DNA from: Streptomyces sp. ACA25
Lineage (GTDB): Bacteria > Actinomycetota > Actinomycetes > Streptomycetales > Streptomycetaceae
Length of the DNA: 64,000 nt
Direction of reading: 5' to 3'
Assembly: GCF_028200735.1 (NCBI RefSeq)
Contig: NZ_JAQKPV010000008.1
Span: 186,001 to 250,000, forward strand
This document shows, in pieces, positions 57,901-64,000 of the stretch; the stretch's first letter is position 1; every line of letters begins with the position of its first letter. Under the pieces are notes generated by a model. It had not been told where the DNA came from. It ran no database searches and was given only the letters and a program-made list of their open reading frames with translations. A program made the position numbers and the translations under genes.

Positions 57901-58662
57901 ATGACCACCGCAGCAGACAACACCGTCACAGCCCGGCCGGCCGCGCCGCGCCAGGGCGACCAGGAGGCCGGCCCCCCGGAGCCCGTGGCGCCGCGGTCCA
58001 TGCCGGGACGCCCGCCCGGCATCCGGGCGGACAGTTCCGGCCTCACCGACCGGCAGCGCCGGGTGATCGAAGTCATCCGCGACTCGGTGCAGCGCCGGGG
58101 GTACCCCCCCTCCATGCGCGAGATCGGCCAGGCTGTGGGGCTCTCGAGCACCTCGTCGGTGGCCCATCAGCTGATGGCCCTGGAACGGAAGGGCTTCCTG
58201 CGCCGGGACCCGCACCGGCCGCGCGCCTACGAGGTCCGGGGCGCCGAGACGCCGGCGCCGCAGGCAGCCGACACCGCGGGCAAGCCGGCGGCCTCCTACG
58301 TGCCGCTCGTCGGCCGGATCGCGGCAGGTGGCCCCATCCTCGCCGAGGAATCCGTGGAGGACGTCTTCCCGCTGCCCCGGCAGCTCGTCGGTGACGGAGA
58401 GCTGTTCGCCCTCAAGGTCGTCGGCGACTCCATGATCGAGGCCGCCATCTGCGACGGCGACTGGGTCACCATCCGGCGTCAGCCGGTCGCCGAGAACGGC
58501 GACATCGTCGCCGCCATGCTCGACGGCGAGGCCACCGTGAAGCGCTTCAAGCGGGAGAACGGTCAGGTCTGGCTGCTCCCGCAGAACGCCGCCTACCAGC
58601 CCATCCCCGGCGACCACGCCACCATACTGGGCAAGGTCGTCGCGGTCATGCGCCGCCTCTGA
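57901..58662 (+). CDS. lexA: SOS transcriptional repressor LexA
   Basis: This 253-residue repressor has a Pro/Ala-rich N-terminal extension of about 45 residues, then a winged helix DNA-binding domain ([34 protein letters not shown]) and the autoprotease domain with cleavage site Ala142-Gly143 (RIAAGGP), Ser177 (VVGDSM) and Lys214 (ATVKRF). RecA-stimulated self-cleavage relieves repression of DNA-repair genes. The LexA box upstream shows autoregulation. Start ATG 57901 has GAGAGGGG upstream. The frame is open from 57652 as a shadow. It is divergent from nrdR and convergent with the DinG-type helicase gene. Confidence 0.96.
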   Translation: MTTAADNTVTARPAAPRQGDQEAGPPEPVAPRSMPGRPPGIRADSSGLTDRQRRVIEVIRDSVQRRGYPPSMREIGQAVGLSSTSSVAHQLMALERKGFLRRDPHRPRAYEVRGAETPAPQAADTAGKPAASYVPLVGRIAAGGPILAEESVEDVFPLPRQLVGDGELFALKVVGDSMIEAAICDGDWVTIRRQPVAENGDIVAAMLDGEATVKRFKRENGQVWLLPQNAAYQPIPGDHATILGKVVAVMRRL

Positions 58663-58715
58663 GCCGTCCGGCCGTCACCCCTCCTCCTCATCCGCCCTGG
58701 TCATATCCGCCCTGG

Positions 58716-60713
58716 TCACGACGCGGCAGCAGCCTCCGCTGCCGCGTCGATGGCGGCCAGCGAGCGGCGCACCTGATTGCGGTCGGTGGTGTACCAGAAA
58801 TCCGGCATGGAGGCCCGGAGGAAGCTGCCGTACCGTGCCCGGGCAAGCCGGGGATCCAGCACCGCCACCACCCCACGGTCCTCGGCCGACCGGACCAGCC
58901 GACCCGCCCCCTGGGCCATCAGCAGAGCGGCGTGCGTCGCCGCCACCGCCATGAACCCGTTGCCGCCCGCTTCCTCGACCGCCTTCTGCCGGGCACCCAT
59001 CAGCGGGTCGTCCGGCCGGGGGAACGGCACCCGGTCCATCACCACCAGCTGGCAGTTCGGCCCCGGGACATCCACCCCCTGCCACAGCGAGAGCGTGCCG
59101 AACAAGCAGGTCCGCGGGTCCTCGGCGAAGGTGCGGATCAGCTCACCGAGAGTCTCCTCCCCCTGCAGCAGGAGGGGAATGTCGAGCCGCTCCCTGAGCT
59201 CCTCCGCGGCAGCCCGAGCGGCGCGCATCGAGGAGAACAGGCCGAGCGTACGGCCCCCCGCCGCCTCCACCAGCTCCGCGAGCTCGTCGAGCATGTCGGC
59301 GCGGCTCCCTTCCCGCCCGGGTGGTGAGAGATGCTGTGCCACATACAGGATGCCCTGCCTGCGGTAGTCGAAGGGCGAGCCCACATCGAGACCTCGCCAC
59401 TCGGGCGCACCCTCACCGGCCCGCCCCTCGGGATCCAGACCGAGGGAGGCACCCACGCCGTTGAAGTCCCCGCCCAGCTTCAGCGTGGCCGATGTCAGCA
59501 CCACGGACCGCTCCGTGAAGAGCTTCTCCCGCAGCAACTCGGCCACCCGCAGCGGCGCGATCCGCAGCGAGGCCCCGTACCGGTCGTGCCGCTCGCACCA
59601 GATCACGTCGGACTCGGAGCCCTCCAGGATCCGCTCCGCCACCTCGTGCACATGCTCCATCGCGGCCATGGCCTGCTTGCGGACCGCGTCCTCGTCCTGC
59701 GGTGACCGGTCGCGGCCACCGCCCAGCTCCGTGATCACCGAGCGGGCCGCGTCGCGCAGGGAGGCCAGCGCGTAGCCGAGGTCCTCGGGGATCTCCTCCA
59801 GCCGGCCGGGGAGGGCAAGCTCCATGAGCCGCTCGAAGGTCTCGGCAGCGGTCTGCACGGCGTCCGCGGCCTTCTCCTCCACCAGCCGGGCCGACCGGCG
59901 CACGGCGCGATGCACCCCGCCGGGGGTCAGCTCGCCGGTCGCGGCGCCGGTGACCCGGGAGACCAGCTCATGTGCCTCGTCGACGATCAGCACCTCGTGC
60001 TCCGGCAGGACCGGGGCACCCTCCATCGCGTCGATGGCGAGCAGCGCGTGGTTGGTCACGATGACCTCGGCGACCCGGGCCCGCTCCCGCGCGGCCTCGG
60101 CGAAGCAATCCTCACCGTAGGCGCACTTCGCAGCTCCGAGGCACTCCCGTGAGGAGACGGAGACCTGGGACCAGGCCCGGTCGGACACGCCTGGGGACAG
60201 GGCGTCCCGGTCGCCCGACTCCGTGTCACCGGACCAGTCCCGCAGCCTCAGCAGGTCCTTGCCGAGCCTGCTGCTCGCCCCGCCCGCCGACTGGGCCGCT
60301 TCGAAGGGGTCGAAGAGCCCTTCTTCCTCCTCCTGCGGCACCCCCTCGTGCAACCGGTGAAGGCACAGGTAGTTGGACCGGCCCTTCAGGGTGGCGAACT
60401 CAGGGCGGCGGCGCAGCAGCGGCTCGAGAGCCTCCACAGTCCGCGGGAGGTCCCGCTCCACGAGCTGCCGTTGCAGCGCGAGGGTGGCGGTGGCCACGAC
60501 CACCCTCTCCCCGCGGGCGAGCGCGGGCACCAGGTAGCCGAGGGACTTGCCGGTGCCCGTGCCAGCCTGCACCAGGAGGTGGGTCCCGCCCGTCACGGCG
60601 TCGGCGACGGCGTCGGCCATCGCGGCCTGGCCGGGCCTCTCGGTGCCGCCGATGGCGGTGACCGCTGCGTGCAGGAGTTCGGAGAGGGCGGGGCCGCCGG
60701 AGGGAGCGCTCAT
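58716..60713 (-). CDS. DinG/XPD-family ATP-dependent DNA helicase
   Basis: This 665-residue superfamily 2 helicase has Walker A GTGTGKS (51-57) and DEAH (245-248), with a four-cysteine [4Fe-4S] cluster pattern (Cys117 and the close set Cys191, Cys197, Cys203). C-terminal helicase motifs include LWQGVDVPGPNCQLVVMDRVPFPRPDDPL and QGAGRLVRSAEDRGVVAVLDPR. DinG-type helicases unwind 5'-3', resolving R-loops and stalled forks. It is convergent with lexA, and no SOS box was found upstream of it (60714-60804), so it need not be damage-inducible. The gene is often annotated dinG-like. Confidence 0.9.
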   Translation of the reverse strand: MSAPSGGPALSELLHAAVTAIGGTERPGQAAMADAVADAVTGGTHLLVQAGTGTGKSLGYLVPALARGERVVVATATLALQRQLVERDLPRTVEALEPLLRRRPEFATLKGRSNYLCLHRLHEGVPQEEEEGLFDPFEAAQSAGGASSRLGKDLLRLRDWSGDTESGDRDALSPGVSDRAWSQVSVSSRECLGAAKCAYGEDCFAEAARERARVAEVIVTNHALLAIDAMEGAPVLPEHEVLIVDEAHELVSRVTGAATGELTPGGVHRAVRRSARLVEEKAADAVQTAAETFERLMELALPGRLEEIPEDLGYALASLRDAARSVITELGGGRDRSPQDEDAVRKQAMAAMEHVHEVAERILEGSESDVIWCERHDRYGASLRIAPLRVAELLREKLFTERSVVLTSATLKLGGDFNGVGASLGLDPEGRAGEGAPEWRGLDVGSPFDYRRQGILYVAQHLSPPGREGSRADMLDELAELVEAAGGRTLGLFSSMRAARAAAEELRERLDIPLLLQGEETLGELIRTFAEDPRTCLFGTLSLWQGVDVPGPNCQLVVMDRVPFPRPDDPLMGARQKAVEEAGGNGFMAVAATHAALLMAQGAGRLVRSAEDRGVVAVLDPRLARARYGSFLRASMPDFWYTTDRNQVRRSLAAIDAAAEAAAAS

Positions 60714-60804
60714 AGGGCTGACACCCTACGTCGGAGCACTGACATCCCGAGTCCCCGGTCACGCGGAGTGCTTTCCGGAACGGCGCGGGGCCGGGCCGGC
60801 CGGG

Positions 60805-61506
60805 TCACCGCTCACGGACCATGACCGCGGCGCGCTTGCCCGGCAGCTGGACCTCCGTGGCGATGCGGAAGCCGGCCCGCCGGAAGGCGGCGACGGACGG
60901 GCCGTTGCGTACGTCGGGCTCACCGATCACCCGGGAACAGGCGGGGCGGCGCCGCAGCACGAGGTCGCTGACCGCCCGCAGCAGCACGGTGCCGATGCCC
61001 CGGCCCCGGTCGTCCGCGCTGCCGAGGAGCAGGTGCACTCCGGTGTCGTGCGGACGCGTGGGGCAGAAGCGGGCCAGCGGATCGAGGTCGGCGCGGTAGA
61101 TCTCCCAGTAACTCATCGGGATGCCGTCCCGGACGCCGAGACAGGGGACGCTGCGGCCGTCACCGTCGAGTTGGACCCGGAGGTGCTCCTCGGTGCGTCC
61201 GGCCGGGCCGGAGAGCTCCCAGTAGGCGGCCACCTCCGGATCGTTCATCCACTCGGTGAGGAGCGGAAGATCCCGTTCCGGGCGCACCGGGACCAACTGG
61301 AACGCTCCGACTGCGGTGGGGACCGGGCCCCACTCGCCGACCCGGTCCAGCAGCTCGCCGCCGTGCGCCTGAGCCCGGTCCGGCCCGGGGGCTCCGGGGT
61401 GATCCGGCGGCAGTACGAGGTCCAGCGTGTCGTCCTGCCGGGTACCGGGCTGCACGGGCGCGCCGGCGCCCGCGGGGCGTCGGCGGGCCCGGTGGTGAGG
61501 GTGCAT
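60805..61506 (-). CDS. GNAT family N-acetyltransferase (siderophore biosynthesis type)
   Basis: This 233-residue acetyltransferase of the MbtK/IucB-like group is unusual in having an unstructured N-terminal 60 residues. The GNAT core starts ...LVPVRPERDLPLLTEWMNDPEVAAYWELSGP with the acetyl-CoA loop HLLLGSADDRGRGIGTVLLRAV. It lies 23 bp downstream of the IucA/IucC-type synthetase gene in the same direction, so it probably acylates a hydroxylamine-type precursor before condensation. The exact substrate cannot be read. No hydroxylase is adjacent within the window. Confidence 0.83.
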   Translation of the reverse strand: MHPHHRARRRPAGAGAPVQPGTRQDDTLDLVLPPDHPGAPGPDRAQAHGGELLDRVGEWGPVPTAVGAFQLVPVRPERDLPLLTEWMNDPEVAAYWELSGPAGRTEEHLRVQLDGDGRSVPCLGVRDGIPMSYWEIYRADLDPLARFCPTRPHDTGVHLLLGSADDRGRGIGTVLLRAVSDLVLRRRPACSRVIGEPDVRNGPSVAAFRRAGFRIATEVQLPGKRAAVMVRER

Positions 61507-61529
61507 CGTCTCCGCTCCTCCCGGTCGGT

Positions 61530-63497
61530 TCAGTCGGCGGTCAGGGGATTCGGGAGGCCGACGTAGACCGACTGCCCGTCCACGGGACCGACGAGCTCGT
61601 CCAGACCGTCCAGCCGGGTCAGCAGGTTTGCCTTGCAGCGCAGGAGGCGGGAGTCGAGCAGCCGTGCCGGGAGCGGTGAGACGGGTGCACCGTCCGTGCT
61701 GCGGGCCTCCTCGGCGAGGAACCGGCGGAAGGCCGCGAGGAGGAGCGTTTCGTCGGCGAGCCCCTGGGACCCGAACGCCCCGATGAGACCGAGGACGTTG
61801 TTGACGCCCAGGTAGTAGGCGAACCGCTCGTCTGCCACCTCGGCGGGCACGAAGGAGTCGGAGACCGCCCCGATCCCGGGAAGGCCTCGCTCCAGGATCA
61901 CCCGGTGTGACTCACGGAAGTAGAAGCCCTGGTTGTCCCGGTACCAGCCGCCCGCGGGCCAGCCTTCGGCGCCGAGCCGCACCAGGGTGTTCTGCTGGTG
62001 GGCCTCGAGGGCGATGCCTGCCAGGGCGTCCAGCCTGAGCACGGGGCGGATCACCGTGTGCAGGTAGCGGAGGAACCACTCGGCGGCGACCGCCTCCGGG
62101 CTCCGTCCGGTCCGGGCGACGAGCGTGCCGAGGATGTCCGCCAACCGGGAGGTGAGCGGGCCGTCCCCGGCACCGGGCCGGGGGCGCGGCGAGGTCAGCG
62201 CAGCGACACAGACGGCGTCGTCGCCGGGCCCGAACGGGTTGTGCCGCACCACCGAGTCCAGGCCCGGCACAGGATGCCCACCGGTGTCGTTCACGCCCAG
62301 CCAGGCGGGGTCGCGGACGATGTCGAACCCCCCTGCCGCGGGCATCGTGGCGTGCCATCGGCGGCCGAGCCCCGAGCGCAGCAGGCGGTGCACCTCCACC
62401 CCTCGGTGGAGCTCCTTGCGGAGGTTGTCCCGCCGGGAGTTGGTGATGCGCAGGCTCAGTGAGAGCTTCAGCATCGCCGGGGCGCCGGGCCGGTGCACCG
62501 TGCGCACCGAGGAGGTCGGGTGCCAGTCCTCGCCGTGCTCCCCCAGGTCGTGGAGCAGGCCGGCGTCCATCAGGGCGGCGACGACCGGACGCAGCAGGAC
62601 CTCCCGGGCCTGCCAGGGGTGGAGCGGCAACGGCACCATGTGCTCCGGCAGCCGTCCCGTGCCGCCCGCGAGCCTGCGGGCCAGCCGTTCCGCGGGCACG
62701 GGCCTGCCGCTCTCGGTCCAGGCCGAGTCGGAGGCGAGGACGGAACGGTGCACGGCGATCCAGTGCAGCGGGAAGGCGCCGCGCAGCTCAGGGGAGCTCC
62801 GCCGTGCCTCCCGTCCGGTCAGCCCTTCGCGGCTCTTGGGGGTGGGATGCAGCGGATGACCGAGGAGCAGGGACTGTTCGGCCTCCAGAAACGGGTCGTT
62901 CCCGGGGGCCGGGCCGGGGTCGGCCCGGCGGTCCGCCAGGAAGACCGTGGTGCGCTGCACGGAGTCGGCGACGCGGCCGACGAGCGCGGTGACGGCGGCC
63001 GGGCACGCGGGCCTGCCACTGACGGCCGCGGCCTCTCTTCCCAGCAGTGCGGCCAGGGTGACGGCGTCCAGCGGGCCGGTGCCGGACGGTGCCCCCTCGG
63101 GCACTGCCGGGCCGAAGCGGTGCCATCCGGTGGCGGACCAGTAGCGCACCGGCACGCGTACCGCGAGGCCGGAGGAAGGGAGCGGGATGCGCAGCGGCTG
63201 CCCGGGAGCGGGCCGGGCCGCACCGGTCTCCCGCACCCAGCAGCGCAACAGGTTCTCCGCCCCCGCGGCGTCGGCTGCCCGCCCGGGGTCCGGGTCCTCC
63301 AGTGGATCCGGGAGCTCCTGCCCGGCACGGACCGGGGTACGTTCCGGGCCGGACGGGGGAGTCACGGGCTGACCGGTCGGGCCGGCCGCGCGGCGTGCCT
63401 GCGGGGGAACGGCCGGATCCGCCGACGGCAGCGGCACATGAAGCACCGGTCGGTCCTCCGGGCCGGCGGTCTGCTGGGGGCTGGGCGTTGCGTTCAT
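61530..63497 (-). CDS. IucA/IucC family (NIS) siderophore synthetase
   Basis: This protein of about 655 residues is of the NRPS-independent siderophore synthetase family. ATP-dependent condensation of a carboxylic acid with an amine or hydroxylamine is the family reaction. Conserved features are LPLHPWQAREVLL, KLSLSLRITNSRRDNLRKE (ATP-binding) and EAHQQNTLVRLG, with a C-terminal FhuF-like part. The N-terminal 100 residues are Pro/Ala-rich and unlike the family, and an upstream ATG at 63575 would extend them by 26 residues. It is operon-linked to the acetyltransferase; together they form a small siderophore locus without a visible iron box. The organic-acid class (A, B or C type) is not decidable. 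Confidence 0.87.
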   Translation of the reverse strand: MNATPSPQQTAGPEDRPVLHVPLPSADPAVPPQARRAAGPTGQPVTPPSGPERTPVRAGQELPDPLEDPDPGRAADAAGAENLLRCWVRETGAARPAPGQPLRIPLPSSGLAVRVPVRYWSATGWHRFGPAVPEGAPSGTGPLDAVTLAALLGREAAAVSGRPACPAAVTALVGRVADSVQRTTVFLADRRADPGPAPGNDPFLEAEQSLLLGHPLHPTPKSREGLTGREARRSSPELRGAFPLHWIAVHRSVLASDSAWTESGRPVPAERLARRLAGGTGRLPEHMVPLPLHPWQAREVLLRPVVAALMDAGLLHDLGEHGEDWHPTSSVRTVHRPGAPAMLKLSLSLRITNSRRDNLRKELHRGVEVHRLLRSGLGRRWHATMPAAGGFDIVRDPAWLGVNDTGGHPVPGLDSVVRHNPFGPGDDAVCVAALTSPRPRPGAGDGPLTSRLADILGTLVARTGRSPEAVAAEWFLRYLHTVIRPVLRLDALAGIALEAHQQNTLVRLGAEGWPAGGWYRDNQGFYFRESHRVILERGLPGIGAVSDSFVPAEVADERFAYYLGVNNVLGLIGAFGSQGLADETLLLAAFRRFLAEEARSTDGAPVSPLPARLLDSRLLRCKANLLTRLDGLDELVGPVDGQSVYVGLPNPLTAD

Positions 63498-63877
63498 CCG
63501 TGTACGGCGCGCGCCGCTTCGGCGAAGCCGTCCCGGGAGCGGCTCCCCTGGCGTCGGTCGCGCCTTCCTCCTCATGTCACCTGGTGTCCCGTGCAGGCAG
63601 GGCGGACGGCACCGCCCCGCGCCCCTCAGGCACGGGAGCGACGGGCCGGATCACCGGAACGGCGCGGCGTGCCCTGCCTCTACAACGACGGGCGCGGCAC
63701 CGGATCACGGGCGGCGGAGCAGTTCCTTCGCGGCCCTTCCCGGAGGGCCGGAGGGGAACCGGGGACCCCGCTGCCGACGTCCCTGTGTGCACCGGCATAG
63801 TTGGGGGGCGTCCTGCCCGGACGAGGTGCACGACCAGCAGAGTGCCCACCAGCCCAAGTCCCAGGGGGATTTCATCC
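63498..63877. other. divergent intergenic region between siderophore operon and lipoprotein gene
   Basis: These 380 bp have no convincing gene. A minus-strand frame reads MDEIPLGLGLVGTLLVVHLV and then low-complexity Arg/Pro, but it overlaps the ribosome-binding site of the lipoprotein gene and is probably chance. No DmdR1 iron box (TTAGG...CCTAA) was found. Confidence 0.4.
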
Positions 63878-64000
63878 ATGGCATCGATTCGCAGGCGGCC
63901 GGCAGGTCGCCGAGTCGCGTTCGCAGCCGCGGCCGCGGCCGTGGTTCTCGCACTGACGGCCTCCGCCTGCGGCCCCGGTGACGACGACGCGAGCAACGAC
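63878..64000 (+). CDS. lipoprotein N-terminus (3' truncated by window edge)
   Basis: The ORF starts MASIRRRPAGRRVAFAAAAAV with AGGGGG about 10 nt upstream. A lipoprotein signal peptide has a basic n-region, a hydrophobic Ala/Val h-region and the lipobox-like LTASAC, with Cys at residue 31 as the lipidation site, followed by an acidic tail (GPGDDDASND). Only 41 codons are inside the window, so the mature protein's family is unknown. It could be the substrate-binding protein of an ABC transporter, but that is not shown. Confidence 0.65.
   Translation, partial: MASIRRRPAGRRVAFAAAAAAVVLALTASACGPGDDDASND

Noticed and set aside
58690..58722. 15-bp direct repeat (ATCCGCCCTGGTCA-type) near the end of the DinG gene
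   Set aside because: Only two copies, partly inside the gap between convergent stops; no array, spacer pattern or mobile-element features.
63577..63996. Minus-strand ORF MLASSSPGPQAEAV... overlapping the lipoprotein start
   Set aside because: Antisense shadow; it covers the lipoprotein signal peptide and has no ribosome-binding site.

Overview
The window is very GC-rich, high third-position-GC DNA from an actinomycete, almost certainly a Streptomyces. The evidence is a whiH-type sporulation regulator next to the principal sigma factor hrdB, the division gene sepH, a CutRS two-component system, unlinked parC and parE, an nrdR-nrdJ operon divergent from lexA, and many small actinobacterial DUF proteins in an order partly shared, from memory, with the Mycobacterium tuberculosis ceoB/ceoC-dut-suhB-sigA region. 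No tRNA, rRNA, CRISPR array or insertion sequence was seen. Most of the window is conserved chromosomal core.

Layout. 1-6026: 3' part of a very large multidomain synthase (KS, CLF, AT, two FabA-like DH blocks) resembling the PfaB/PfaC part of polyunsaturated (secondary) lipid synthases; its start is outside the window. 6062-9041: an MFS permease and an RNA m5U methyltransferase. 9335-14366: two TrkA/RCK proteins, then DUF3159, OB-fold, DUF3710 and dut, DUF3093 and DUF4193. 14639-20630: cutS/cutR, a 56-residue protein, inositol monophosphatase, ferrochelatase and sepH. 20698-28308: rhodanese, VOC protein, thymidine kinase, an alkaline-phosphatase-like enzyme, DUF5998, a GNAT/acyl-CoA-synthetase fusion and HPr. 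28524-39379: GntR regulator, paired M16 proteins, parC, a CobW GTPase, a sucrase/ferredoxin-like protein and parE. 39816-43038: DUF7455, hrdB and whiH. 43253-53803: ABC transporter fusion, NrtR-like regulator, DUF4192, RecQ-phosphoribosyltransferase fusion, RNase HII, histidine phosphatase and three lesser-known genes. 54031-60713: nrdJ, nrdR, lexA and a DinG helicase. 60805-64000: a siderophore acetyltransferase/synthetase pair and the start of a lipoprotein gene.

Themes. Nucleotide supply and genome integrity recur (dut, tdk, nrdR/nrdJ, lexA, dinG, recQ, rnhB, parC/parE), as do cell division and development (sepH, hrdB, whiH). Several regulatory sites can be read directly: a LexA box before lexA, paired NrdR boxes before nrdR, an ECF-like promoter before hrdB, a sigma-WhiG-like promoter and a BldD-like operator before whiH, and an operator-like repeat before the sucrase/ferredoxin-like gene. 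Several intergenic gaps hold long, near-perfect terminator hairpins.

The least ordinary items are the partial Pfa-like megasynthase (inactive CLF cysteine position, non-canonical DH1 residue), the RecQ fusion with a C-terminal phosphoribosyltransferase-like module, a 24-bp perfect hairpin between divergent hemH and sepH, and a 45-bp in-frame repeat in hrdB.
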